From JBFIHF01 sp964411125 (GTDB taxonomy: Bacteria > Myxococcota_A > Bradymonadia > Bradymonadales > Bradymonadaceae), in contig CAYPJU010000032.1 in the NCBI GenBank assembly GCA_964411125.1, positions 1 through 63,930 of the forward strand: a DNA stretch of 63,930 bases, read 5' to 3'. Position 1 is the stretch's first letter. Each line of letters begins with the position of its first letter. Under the pieces are notes generated by a model. It saw nothing but the letters and a program-made list of their open reading frames with translations, ran no database searches and was not told the origin of the DNA. This document shows, one piece after another, positions 56,277 to 63,930 of the stretch. The position numbers were made by a program, and so were the translations under genes.

Positions 56277-56390
56277 GCGTCCTCGGTGTTGAGTGCGAGG
56301 GATAGTATGCGCATTCTGGTTCGACTCACGTCGCAGACCCGAAAACGTCGGATCGGGTACCAATCCGGGGGCTTCGTGTCGAGCGTGGCG

Positions 56391-57437
56391 TCACTCGAGC
56401 TCCCCGAGGTCGACCAGCGCGTCGCGCACGATCGCCGTTCGGGCGCGGCGCCCCACGACGAGGTCGAGCGCAGTCGGCGGGAGCCCCGTTCCGGGGCGTT
56501 TGATCGCGAGGGCGTCGCGGTCGATCACTTCACCCGCGGCGATGTCGCGACCCGCCACGATGCTCTTGCGCGCGACCTTCGCGGTCTGCATCTCGGAGGC
56601 GACCGGACGCTTGCGCCCGTCTCCCATCGCGCGCTCCACGGTTCGGATGCCGTCCATCATCGCGGTCAGCTCGTCGGGTTCGAGCGAAGCGCGGTGGTCG
56701 GGGCCGGGGAGTTCGCGGTCGAGCGTGAAGTGCTTCTCGATCACCTTCGCGCCGAGCGCGACCGCGGCGATCGGCACGGCGATTCCGAGCGTGTGGTCCG
56801 AGTAGCCGACGGGGTACCCGAACGACCGCAGCACCTGCATCGCCCGCAGGTTCGTATCGGCCGGATCGGCGGGATAGTTGCTGACGCAGTGCAAGATGGC
56901 GACGTCGGGGTGACCTTCTTCCTCGATCGCTCGCACGGCGGTCTCGACGTCGGCGAGCGTCGACATGCCGGTCGAGAGGACCATCGGCAGCCCGATCCGG
57001 GAGAGGTGGCGCAAGAACGGGGTGTTCGTGATCTCGCCCGACGGCACCTTGAAGAGACGCACGCCGAGCCGTTCGAGGAAGTCGGCGCTGAGCTCGTCGA
57101 AGGGGGTCGACATGAAGATGATGCCGAGCTCGTCGCACCGCTCCATCAGCGCCTCGTGCATCTCTTCGGAGAGCTCGAGGCGGCGCAACATCGCGAACTG
57201 CGACTCCTCGCGTCCGCTGTTCGTCTTCTGGTAGTCGGCCATCTCGGCCTCGCCCGTCACCAGACGATCGGCCTTGAAGGTCTGAAACTTCACGGCGTCG
57301 GCGCCCGCTTCGGCGGCGACCTCGACGAGGCGCATCGCGAGGTCGATGTCCCCGTTGTGGTTCACCCCCGCCTCCGCGATGACGAACGCGCCGTCAGCGG
57401 CTCCGATGCTCGATGTGGCAAAGTCGATGCGTCCCAT
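56391..57437 (-). CDS. legI: Nonulosonic acid synthase (NeuB/LegI family)
   Basis: A 348-residue enzyme that condenses phosphoenolpyruvate with a 6-carbon amino sugar to give a sialic-acid-like nonulosonate. Motifs: FVIAEAGVNHNGDIDLAMRL, AVKFQTFKADRL, KVPSGEITNTPFL, GYSDHTLG and EKHFTLDRELPGPDHRASL. The C-terminal about 60 residues form a SAF (antifreeze-like) domain, ending in VVGRRARTAIVRD. Start ATG 57437, 4 bp after the epimerase stop; a TTG four codons upstream is possible. Distinguishing Leg, Pse and Neu specificity needs phylogeny; the neighbours favour Leg. Confidence 0.92.
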   Translation of the reverse strand: MGRIDFATSSIGAADGAFVIAEAGVNHNGDIDLAMRLVEVAAEAGADAVKFQTFKADRLVTGEAEMADYQKTNSGREESQFAMLRRLELSEEMHEALMERCDELGIIFMSTPFDELSADFLERLGVRLFKVPSGEITNTPFLRHLSRIGLPMVLSTGMSTLADVETAVRAIEEEGHPDVAILHCVSNYPADPADTNLRAMQVLRSFGYPVGYSDHTLGIAVPIAAVALGAKVIEKHFTLDRELPGPDHRASLEPDELTAMMDGIRTVERAMGDGRKRPVASEMQTAKVARKSIVAGRDIAAGEVIDRDALAIKRPGTGLPPTALDLVVGRRARTAIVRDALVDLGELE

Positions 57438-57441
57438 GTCG

Positions 57442-58620
57442 TCACCCAATCTCGATGTCGTGAAACGGCTTCATGATGAGCTCAGGGCCGAGCTCGACGG
57501 ACTCGAGCACGTCGGCGATCCGCCGCGCCGCGCTCCCGTCGCCGTAGGGATTGTCGACACGCCGAGCGGATTCGCGAAACCCCGGCTCGGTCGCCCTTGC
57601 GATTGCTGCTCGGATCGCGCCGGTGTCGCACTCGACGTCGACGACGTTGGCGCCGCGGACGCGGCCCGCCTGCCGGTCACCGATGTTCACGACGGGGAGC
57701 CCGAAACTCGCCGCCTCGATGATGCCGCTCGACGAGTTCCCGACCATAGCGAGCGCGCGCGACATCGACGCGAAGTAGGCGCGCGTGCCGAGCGACTCGA
57801 CGAGGACCGCGTCCTCGCGTCGCGCGACGAACTCTTCGAGCGCCGCGCGGATCGTCCCGCTGTCGGTGTCGGCGTTGGGCGCCGTGAAGACCATCGGGTG
57901 GTCGAACGTTTCGAGCGCCTCGAGGAGCGCCTCGATGTCTCGCCCGGCCGACTCCCGAAGGGTCACGGGATGGTAGGTTACGAGGAGCGGCGGTCGTTTG
58001 CTGATCGGAAGCCCCACCTTCGCGTCGAGCTCGGCGTCCGTCATCGGCTCGACGAGATCGAGGTTGTCGAGGCCCGGCGCTCCGGTCACGAAGACGCGCT
58101 CGGGGGATTCACCGAGCTGGACGATGCGGTCGCGGTACTCCGACGTCGAACAGAAATGCAGGTGGCTCATCTTCGTGAGCCCGTGGCGGAACGCGTCGTC
58201 GAACGCGCCGACCGTCACCTCGCCGCCGTGTACGTGCCCGAGTGGGATTCGATGGGGAACCGCGGCCGCGGCGGCCGCGAACATCTCGAAGCGGTCGCCG
58301 AGGACCATGAGGATGTCGATCGATTCGCGTGAATACACGTCCGCGAACCCTTCGAGCGTCTTCCCCATCGCGCGACCGATGCCGCGGGGCGAGTCGTCGG
58401 TCATCGGGATCGGGACCTCCGCTGCCGGCTTCCAACCCGCCTCGACGATCTCCTGGACCGTGCGGCCGTGGGCGTCGGACAGATGCGTGCCGGTGACGAA
58501 GAGCGCCACATCGAGCGAGTCGCGGCCGCCCAGCTCGCGCAGGACGGGCCGCCAGAGGCCGAAGTCGGCGCGGCTCGACGTGATGACGCCGATTCGTCGT
58601 CGGGGCGTGGGGTCAGCCAA
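57442..58620 (-). CDS. legG: Hydrolysing NDP-N-acetyl sugar 2-epimerase (NeuC/LegG family)
   Basis: A 392-residue epimerase that releases the free 2-epimer of an acetamido sugar from its nucleotide carrier. Motifs: IGVITSSRADFGLWRPVLRE at the N-terminus, MVLGDRFEMFAAAAAA, and the strongly NeuC-like HVHGGEVTVGAFDDAFRHG followed by KMSHLHF. The nearest usable start is TTG at 58620; an in-frame stop lies just upstream. GAGGA is located about 9 nt before it. First gene of the seven-gene minus-strand operon. It diverges from the CMP-sugar synthetase across 184 bp that must hold both promoters. Confidence 0.92.
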   Translation of the reverse strand: MADPTPRRRIGVITSSRADFGLWRPVLRELGGRDSLDVALFVTGTHLSDAHGRTVQEIVEAGWKPAAEVPIPMTDDSPRGIGRAMGKTLEGFADVYSRESIDILMVLGDRFEMFAAAAAAVPHRIPLGHVHGGEVTVGAFDDAFRHGLTKMSHLHFCSTSEYRDRIVQLGESPERVFVTGAPGLDNLDLVEPMTDAELDAKVGLPISKRPPLLVTYHPVTLRESAGRDIEALLEALETFDHPMVFTAPNADTDSGTIRAALEEFVARREDAVLVESLGTRAYFASMSRALAMVGNSSSGIIEAASFGLPVVNIGDRQAGRVRGANVVDVECDTGAIRAAIARATEPGFRESARRVDNPYGDGSAARRIADVLESVELGPELIMKPFHDIEIG

Positions 58621-58804
58621 AGTGGGTCATCCTCGTCGTCGCAGGTGCGAGAAAGACGCGCGCGGCGGTGGCTGCGCGAAGTGTTCGATGCGGCGCTTCT
58701 ACCACAGTCGCCGACCGGTCTGCCAACCGGGGCGCCGGCAACGGAAGCTTCCGCCCCGGCGCCTTCCCGCATACAGTGGCGCCGTTTCGAACCCCGGATT
58801 CGAC

Positions 58805-59518
58805 GTGCCGACATTCGAAGATTTGCTGATCGTCGTCCCCGCCCGCGGAGGGTCGAAGGGGTTGCCCGGCAAGAACCTGGTGATGATCGAGGGGCGTTCG
58901 CTCCTGCGATGGACCGCCGACGCCGTGCGTGCCGCCCGAATGAAGGGGGCCACGTTCATCCTCAGCACGGACGACGAGGCGATCGCGAAGTCGGGCCGTA
59001 CCGCCGGTATCGAGGTACCGTTTCTGCGCCCCGAGCATCTCGCGACCGATACGGCGGGATCGGTCGAGGTGATGCGACACGCGCTCGAGTGGGCTCGTCA
59101 GGAACGCGGCGTCGACCCGTCGATCTTGATGCTGCTCCAGCCCACGTCCCCCTTTCGTCCCCCTTCGATCCTCGAGAAGGCGGTGCGAACGATCCGCGAA
59201 GACCCCGTCGACGCCGTGATCGGCGTGAAGCGGATCGACCGGACGCTCGCCACCCTCTTTCACGAAGACGACGCCGGGTTCCTCGTCCCTGCCGGTGACC
59301 CGGCTCGACGCGAGACGAGGCGGCAGGACGTGCGCGGACTGCTGACGCCCAACGGCTCCCTCTACGCGGTTCGCACCACGGCCTTTCTGGACGAAGGTTC
59401 GTTTTTCGTGCGACGGACTCGGGCGATCGAGATGGGTTTCATTGAGAGCCTCGACCTCGACGATCCGCGCGATCTCGACGTCATGCGGGCCGTCGCCGCC
59501 GCCGGGCTGACGGGCTGA
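58805..59518 (+). CDS. legF: CMP-nonulosonate cytidylyltransferase (NeuA/LegF family)
   Basis: A 237-residue enzyme that activates the nonulosonic acid as its CMP derivative. The family signature is clear: LLIVVPARGGSKGLPGKNLV, then STDDEAIAKSGRTAGIEVPF, LRPEHLATDTAGSVEVMRHA and LLQPTSPFRPPSIL. I choose the GTG at 58805 (VPTFEDLLIVVPARGG) because the family starts just before this strand; no strong ribosome site is visible, so a few codons of uncertainty remain. It is transcribed away from the epimerase operon, which it completes functionally. Confidence 0.9.
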   Translation: MPTFEDLLIVVPARGGSKGLPGKNLVMIEGRSLLRWTADAVRAARMKGATFILSTDDEAIAKSGRTAGIEVPFLRPEHLATDTAGSVEVMRHALEWARQERGVDPSILMLLQPTSPFRPPSILEKAVRTIREDPVDAVIGVKRIDRTLATLFHEDDAGFLVPAGDPARRETRRQDVRGLLTPNGSLYAVRTTAFLDEGSFFVRRTRAIEMGFIESLDLDDPRDLDVMRAVAAAGLTG

Positions 59519-59548
59519 AGAGGGCGTCGATAAAGGCCCCGGCGAGGT

Positions 59549-61672
59549 TCAGCCGACAGACTCGGCGAGCCGCTCGCGCGACTTCTTGAGCACTTTGCCG
59601 ACGCGTCGGACGGCGTCGAGTCGAACTTCGACCTCGGCGAGGAGCGCGGCCTGATCCTGGTTCTCGGAGCGCTCCTTCTGGATCTGCTCGAGCACCTCTT
59701 CGATCTGCGAGTAGAGCCGCTCGCCGGCGGTCTCGACGAACTCCTTGAGGCGGTCGCCGTACTCGTTGATGACGCGGAGCATCTCCTCCTCGACCTTGAC
59801 CGAGGCCTCTTCGATGGCGCGGACTCCTTCTTCGCGGGCCCGCTCCTTGACCTTTGCGTCGACCTTGTCGCGCAGGAAGAAGGCGAGGACGGGGGCCGCG
59901 ATCGTGAGCAGCCCGCCGACGAGGACGTTGACGAAGAGGAACGTCACGCCGAGCGCGCCGAGCGCGGCGACGCCGATGTCGTAGGCGATCGTGTCGACCT
60001 CCAGGTCGAGATCTTTCGACATGCCGAGCTCTTCGCGCAGCGCCTCGATCGTGTCGAGGAGCGACTGGTTGGTGATCTCGATGACGTCCTCGGCGAGCTC
60101 TTCGAGGTTCCGTGCGATGTCGGCACCTTCCTTCTCGATGAACGCCTTGAACGTGTCCTGGATGAAGAGCGGGAGGTAGCGCTTCACGTCGCGGGCGTCG
60201 GCGCGCTCGATCTCGAGCGGGAGGGCCTCGACGAAGCCTTCGCGGAACGTACGCAGGTTCGACTTCGCGGTGGCCGCGATCCCTTTCGTGCGCTCCTCGA
60301 TGAGGTCGACGTTGTCGGCGATGAGGCGGCGTGACTCGCGCAGCTTGGCGTTCACCGCCTTGATGCGGTTGTCGAGGTCCTTCGCCTCGAGCATGTAGCC
60401 CTGCTTCTTGATCGCCAGGTTCTGCTCGAGCATGCCGGCGACCCGTAGGCCGCCAGACAGCGCGCTGTCGAGGATGATGTAGCCGCGGCTCTCGTCGAGA
60501 AACTGCACGACGAACTCGCGGAATTCCAGGTAGCCGGCGGGCGGCTTCTTGCCGGCCTTCTCGGCCTCGAGCGCCTGACGACCCGAAAAGGCGAAGAGTT
60601 CGACGGGTCCGATGAGCTGCTCGAGTCGCTCCCGCGCGTAGAGTTCGACCTCTTTCGCGTCGTCGTCGCTGAGCGCGTCGACCTTGTTCAGCACGAAGAC
60701 GATCCGGTCGCGGTTCGCCTTCAGAAGGCGGTCGCGGATGAAGGTGACTTCGCTCTTCTTGAGGACCTGCGTGGCGTCGAGGACGTAGATGATGACGTCT
60801 GCGCGCGGCAGGTACCCGTAGGTGATCTCGACCTTCTGGCGCGATATGTCGTTGACGCCGGGTGTGTCGACGAGCGTGAGCGAGTTCTCGAGGAAGGTGT
60901 TGGGGTGCGCGATCTCGACCCACTCCGGCTCGTTGCCGTCTTCCTCGGCGTTCTTCACCGCGTCCTCCATCTCGTCGTACTCGATCTCGAACGGCTTGCC
61001 GCCGAGCGGAGGTTTGACGCGGACGTTGCGCTCCTCGCCGTGGACGAGGTGCGTGATGACGGCGGTGGTGGGGGTGATGCCGACCGGCAGAACGTCTTCG
61101 CCGAGCAGCGCGTTCACGACCGTCGACTTTCCGTGGTTGAACTCGCCGAGCACGACGAGCGTGATCTGTCCGCTCTCGAGCATCGGGATGCGGTCTTCGA
61201 CGACCTCGCGGTAGAGCGATTGAAGGCCGGTCGCCTGCGCGATCTCGGAGAGCTCCAACAGAAGGTCGCTCACCTGCGGGACCGATATCGGGAGTCGGCT
61301 CGCCGATTTCGGGTCGATTGTGGGGGTGGGCGGAGCGGCGACGACTTGCGGCTCTTCGTGGTCAGCAGCGTCCTTCGGGGCCGGTGCTTCTTCGGCAGCG
61401 GCGCCAGAATCGTCCTCTGCGCCGTCTTCGGAGCTGGCGTCGACCTTCGCCGGTCGCTCGTCGTCGGTCGCGTCCTCTTCCTGGGCGCCACCCTCGTCAT
61501 CGGACTCGGATTCGCCCCCCGACTCCTCGGGCGTCGGTTCCTCGCCGGCCGAGTCCTCGGCTTCTTGCTCCGGGTCGCTCGACGTCCCTTCTTCCTCTTC
61601 CTGCGGCGCTTGCTCTTCGCCGTTCGACGGATCTTCGGTGTTCTGGTCGTCGCTTTTCGGATCGTCGCTCAT
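59549..61672 (-). CDS. Bacterial dynamin-like GTPase with acidic N-terminal tail
   Basis: A 707-residue large GTPase. Residues 1-130 are a disordered Glu/Asp/Ser-rich tail. The GTPase domain follows: P-loop LGEFNHGKSTVVNALLG near 175, switch Thr in GITPTTAVITH, G3 LVDTPGVND, and G4 LNKVD. Long helical stalk segments and paired hydrophobic stretches near 575-605 (LGVTFLFVNVLVGGLLTIAA) suit membrane insertion, as in bacterial dynamin-like proteins that remodel membranes. Start ATG 61672 (MSDDPKSDD); the frame is open upstream with no family similarity. It converges on the cytidylyltransferase gene (30 bp apart). Confidence 0.9.
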   Translation of the reverse strand: MSDDPKSDDQNTEDPSNGEEQAPQEEEEGTSSDPEQEAEDSAGEEPTPEESGGESESDDEGGAQEEDATDDERPAKVDASSEDGAEDDSGAAAEEAPAPKDAADHEEPQVVAAPPTPTIDPKSASRLPISVPQVSDLLLELSEIAQATGLQSLYREVVEDRIPMLESGQITLVVLGEFNHGKSTVVNALLGEDVLPVGITPTTAVITHLVHGEERNVRVKPPLGGKPFEIEYDEMEDAVKNAEEDGNEPEWVEIAHPNTFLENSLTLVDTPGVNDISRQKVEITYGYLPRADVIIYVLDATQVLKKSEVTFIRDRLLKANRDRIVFVLNKVDALSDDDAKEVELYARERLEQLIGPVELFAFSGRQALEAEKAGKKPPAGYLEFREFVVQFLDESRGYIILDSALSGGLRVAGMLEQNLAIKKQGYMLEAKDLDNRIKAVNAKLRESRRLIADNVDLIEERTKGIAATAKSNLRTFREGFVEALPLEIERADARDVKRYLPLFIQDTFKAFIEKEGADIARNLEELAEDVIEITNQSLLDTIEALREELGMSKDLDLEVDTIAYDIGVAALGALGVTFLFVNVLVGGLLTIAAPVLAFFLRDKVDAKVKERAREEGVRAIEEASVKVEEEMLRVINEYGDRLKEFVETAGERLYSQIEEVLEQIQKERSENQDQAALLAEVEVRLDAVRRVGKVLKKSRERLAESVG

Positions 61673-62010
61673 CTGCGGCCCCGTTCGGGTGAGGTTACGA
61701 ATTTCGGTTGGAAGCGAAGGAAGGTAGACCGCACGTAGCCAGGCGTTCGATGGGCACCATGTGTCATTCGGACGGATGCTTCTCCGTGACGACTCTCGAG
61801 TCACTACGCCCGGGACATCGACCTCGATACGAGTGAACTCCTCCCGTGCGCAACGTTTCGACTGTTGAAGCTCGTCGAGCGAGCTCCGTAATCGAAAGTG
61901 GAGGGAGGTTGGACTCGTACCTCGGGACGACGAGGGCGCGGACGTGTCAGAGCCGCTTGGAGTCGCTTCACGCCGAACGAGCGTGCACGACTACTAACCG
62001 CTACGTACGG
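61673..62010. other. Intergenic region between GTPase and M48 peptidase genes
   Basis: 338 bp without a supported gene. It should hold the minus-strand promoter of the GTPase and the 3' end of the M48 transcript. I see no convincing promoter, RNA gene or terminator in it. Confidence 0.5.
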
Positions 62011-62895
62011 TCACACCACTTGTATGATCTCCTCGACTTCTCTGTCAATTTCGTCCAGCGGACGCCCGCCCTTCTCCCCGATGAGATTCTTGTAGTACGA
62101 GGACTCGGCGAACAGTTGCAGCGCCCGGACCCGCTTGGGCAGGTACGGGTGGGATTGGAAGAGCTCGGCGAAGCGGCCCCAGCCCTCTTGCACGCCGTCG
62201 AGCTGCCCGAGGAACTCGTCGAGGTTCATCTCCTCGAAGAGCCTCTCGCTGCCGAGGGCGAGCTTCATGATCGACTTGAGCGCGACGTCGAGGTCTCTAC
62301 AGCAGACCAGGCCAGCGCGGTCGCACGTCACCTCGCCGCGGCGCGACCACGCGTCGAGCGCCATCGAGGCCGGCAGGCTCGCGTACTTGAGATAGATGCC
62401 GACCCCCTGCGCGAGGAACTTCGCCGCGGTGTGGTAGACGACGTGCTGGTTCTGGATGTGGCCGCATTCGTGGCCGACGACGAAGCGGACCTCTTCGTCG
62501 GTCAGCTTGTCGATGAGCGCCGAGTTCACGACGATGAACGATTCGGTGTTGGTGCCGAACGTCCCCGCGTTCACGTGCGGGCTCTCGGTGACGTAGACGA
62601 CGGGCGAGGGGATGTCGAGGGTCTGGGCGCACTCGACGATGCGTTCGTGCAGATGCGGAAACTGCCGGGCGCTCACCTTGACGGAGGTGCCGAGCAGCTC
62701 GTTCTTGCGGAAGTTCTTCCAGAAGCGGACCGTCGATTCGACGACGATGCGAACGGGCGCGAGGCGCTCCAGCTTTCGCAGTACGCGAAGGTCGCCCGAG
62801 AACGCGTAGTCGCCGAACCCGCCGCGCGCCTCGTGACCGCCCCCCGGGCTCTTCTGGCGATCGACGTAGCGTTGGAAATCGAAATCTTGGGCCAT
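62011..62895 (-). CDS. M48-family zinc metallopeptidase
   Basis: A 294-residue peptidase of the HtpX/Ste24/Oma1 group. The zinc motif HECGH lies near residue 143 (FVVGHECGHIQNQHVVYHT). The third-ligand region EVTCDRAGLVC follows, where the usual Glu-x-x-x-Asp pattern is seen as EVTCDRAG. The N-terminal half lacks obvious multiple spans, so it looks soluble or peripheral, unlike HtpX. The start is ATG 62895 with AGGGAGA upstream. The small lipoprotein gene ends 46 bp upstream on the same strand. It probably acts in membrane-protein or envelope quality control; substrate unknown. Confidence 0.9.
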   Translation of the reverse strand: MAQDFDFQRYVDRQKSPGGGHEARGGFGDYAFSGDLRVLRKLERLAPVRIVVESTVRFWKNFRKNELLGTSVKVSARQFPHLHERIVECAQTLDIPSPVVYVTESPHVNAGTFGTNTESFIVVNSALIDKLTDEEVRFVVGHECGHIQNQHVVYHTAAKFLAQGVGIYLKYASLPASMALDAWSRRGEVTCDRAGLVCCRDLDVALKSIMKLALGSERLFEEMNLDEFLGQLDGVQEGWGRFAELFQSHPYLPKRVRALQLFAESSYYKNLIGEKGGRPLDEIDREVEEIIQVV

Positions 62896-62941
62896 GCTGT
62901 CTCCCTGTTGGACGGTAGACAAACCGTCGGAGGCGTCGTCG

Positions 62942-63328
62942 CTATTTCTCGACCGTGAAGGTCTGCTTCGTCGTGAGGTTCGTGGCGTCGGTCACCTCGG
63001 CGACGATCCGGAAGTCACCCCGGCACATCATCGGCGGGTCCCACGAGCTCGGCGGCACCCAGGTGAAGACGTCGTCGGCGTCGTCGTCGGCGATCTCTTC
63101 CATCGGAACGCCGTTGACGGTCGCGAAGAGCGTGTCGAGCACGAGATCGCGGTCGCCGTCGGTGATCTCCACCCGCACTTCCTCCACGACCTCTGCGTCT
63201 TCGCCGCCGTCGCCGCAGATCACGTCGGCACTGAGAATCTCCGGCGGTTTGGGTGGAGGCGGTTCTTCCTTCTTGCAGGCCGTGCCCGCGACGCCGACCA
63301 CCATCACCATCGTCATCCATCGTGTCAT
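62942..63328 (-). CDS. Small hypothetical lipoprotein
   Basis: A 128-residue lipoprotein with ribosome site AGGAG before ATG 63328. Signal MTRWMTMVMVVGVAGTACKK with lipobox Cys18. The mature start is Lys/Glu/Pro-rich (EEPPPPKPPE), then a compact acidic domain with two Cys and several beta-strand-like runs (VRVEITDGDRDLVLDTLFAT, FRIVAEVTDATNL), possibly an Ig-like fold. No family is recognised. It is upstream of and likely co-transcribed with the M48 peptidase. Confidence 0.75.
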   Translation of the reverse strand: MTRWMTMVMVVGVAGTACKKEEPPPPKPPEILSADVICGDGGEDAEVVEEVRVEITDGDRDLVLDTLFATVNGVPMEEIADDDADDVFTWVPPSSWDPPMMCRGDFRIVAEVTDATNLTTKQTFTVEK

Positions 63329-63479
63329 CGTACACCTCTCCTTGCGCCGCCTAGGTTTACTTCGCCCCCCCGAAGTTCACAAGCCGCGGTGCGAGTGCGC
63401 AGCGCGCGCGTTGGCTCGTCGCGTGCCGCGTGCCGCCAGTCGTGCTCGGCCGCCACCTTTTCGTGGAGACAACGCATGA

Positions 63480-63670
63480 CCCGTCGAAGAGCAACGAGAA
63501 CGACAACGCGATCGAGAACGACGCCGAGCATGCGATCGACAGCGAGTCACGCGAGCGAGAACGAGAACGACACCGATCACGCGATCGAGAACGAGAACGA
63601 GAACGACCACGCGATCGGGAACGAGAGACGAGAACGACCCCGCGATCGAGAACGAGAACGCCATCGAGAA
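63480..63670 (+). repeat. CGAGAA-type hexanucleotide array, plus-strand orientation
   Basis: Irregular runs of GAGAACGAGAACGA separated by GCGATC-containing spacers (ACGCGATCGAGAACGAG recurs). Reading frames through it give only Arg/Glu or Asn/Glu low-complexity peptides. I see no gene with a start and ribosome site here, nor in 63329-63480. Confidence 0.85.
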
Positions 63671-63820
63671 CGAGGTGGCGACGGAGGTGCCGCAGCACCC
63701 TCACCCGAAGGGCGCGCGGGGGGGGCTACGGCACCCGCGCCGAACGGCGCCGGATCGGGGCGATGCTCGCGGTGCTCAGCCGCTGATGCGGGTGCGGGCG
63801 GCTTCGGCCGCCCGCTCGAC

Positions 63821-63930
63821 CTGGATCTCGTTCCCGACCTGGATCTCGTTCTCGATCTCGTTCTCGTTCTCGTTTTCGTTCTCGTTCTCGTTTTCGTTCT
63901 CGTTCTCGTTCTCGTTCTCGTTCTCGTTCT
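63821..63930 (-). repeat. TTCTCG hexanucleotide array at the window end (inverse of the left array)
   Basis: Nearly pure TCGTTC/TCGTTT hexamers from about 63834 to the last base, preceded by CTGGATCTCGTTC units. The motif is the reverse complement of the array at 63480-63670. The window ends inside it, as expected for a contig break in simple repeats. Confidence 0.9.

Noticed and set aside
63357..63786. Arg/Ser- and Arg/Glu-rich open frames at the window end
   Set aside because: They are translations of the hexanucleotide arrays, present in several frames and both strands, without ribosome sites or conserved sequence.

Overview
This is a 63.9 kb high-GC, gene-dense scaffold fragment. It holds about 40 protein genes, no rRNA or tRNA that I could see, and one 100-N assembly gap (28208-28307). 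The number of eukaryote-like (Hanks) Ser/Thr kinases, the PEGA repeats, the Cys-rich 'NNGVxDxG' lipoproteins, the TonB-dependent receptors carrying their own TonB C-terminal domain and the Gram-negative envelope genes point to a Myxococcota-type (former Deltaproteobacteria, including Bradymonadales-like) bacterium. That placement is an inference from gene style, not from a marker phylogeny.

Layout. (1) 30-3451: release factor 1 (prfA, minus strand) diverges from a TonB-dependent receptor. (2) 3435-16301: six consecutive minus-strand paralogues, each with a cytoplasmic Ser/Thr kinase, one membrane span and an extracytoplasmic CE1/LpqC-like alpha/beta-hydrolase. Only the last gene of the array keeps a complete Ser-Asp-His triad. 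The other five have each lost either the nucleophile Ser or the catalytic His. (3) 16384-22836: a TetR-type regulator with twin palindromic operators and a tripartite RND efflux operon (outer-membrane factor, adaptor, pump). One operator sits between tetR and the kinase array. (4) 22932-34537: a GAF histidine kinase, a 1288-residue NHL-type propeller lipoprotein, a 44-bp palindromic tandem repeat broken by the gap, a lipoprotein plus TonB-domain/TonB-receptor fusion pair, and an M3 peptidase.

(5) 34715-46498: a second signalling block. It contains a PEGA-domain kinase, a zinc-ribbon/kinase/WD40-like protein, a kinase split into two overlapping genes (N-lobe to DFG in one, activation segment and C-lobe plus membrane anchor in the next), an exported TPR-like membrane protein, lipoproteins and a zinc-ribbon tail-anchored protein. 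(6) 46552-48711: a MalE-MalF fused ABC transporter protein without a visible MalG or ATPase partner. (7) 48802-59518: a surface-glycan cluster built around a legionaminic-acid-type nonulosonate pathway (hydrolysing 2-epimerase, nonulosonate synthase, 4,6-dehydratase, CBS-linked nucleotidyltransferase, DUF115/Maf-like protein, flippase, asparagine-synthase-like amidotransferase), with the CMP-sugar synthetase diverging from it. (8) 59549-63328: a dynamin-like GTPase, an M48 peptidase and a small lipoprotein. (9) 63480-63930: two oppositely oriented CGAGAA-type hexanucleotide arrays that run off the window end.

The strongest candidate for an undescribed system is the kinase-(pseudo)esterase array. 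It looks like a family of transmembrane receptor kinases whose ectodomain is a polysaccharide/polyester-esterase fold that has mostly been turned into a sensor. The divergent TetR/RND operon may share its control region. The split kinase is the second candidate.
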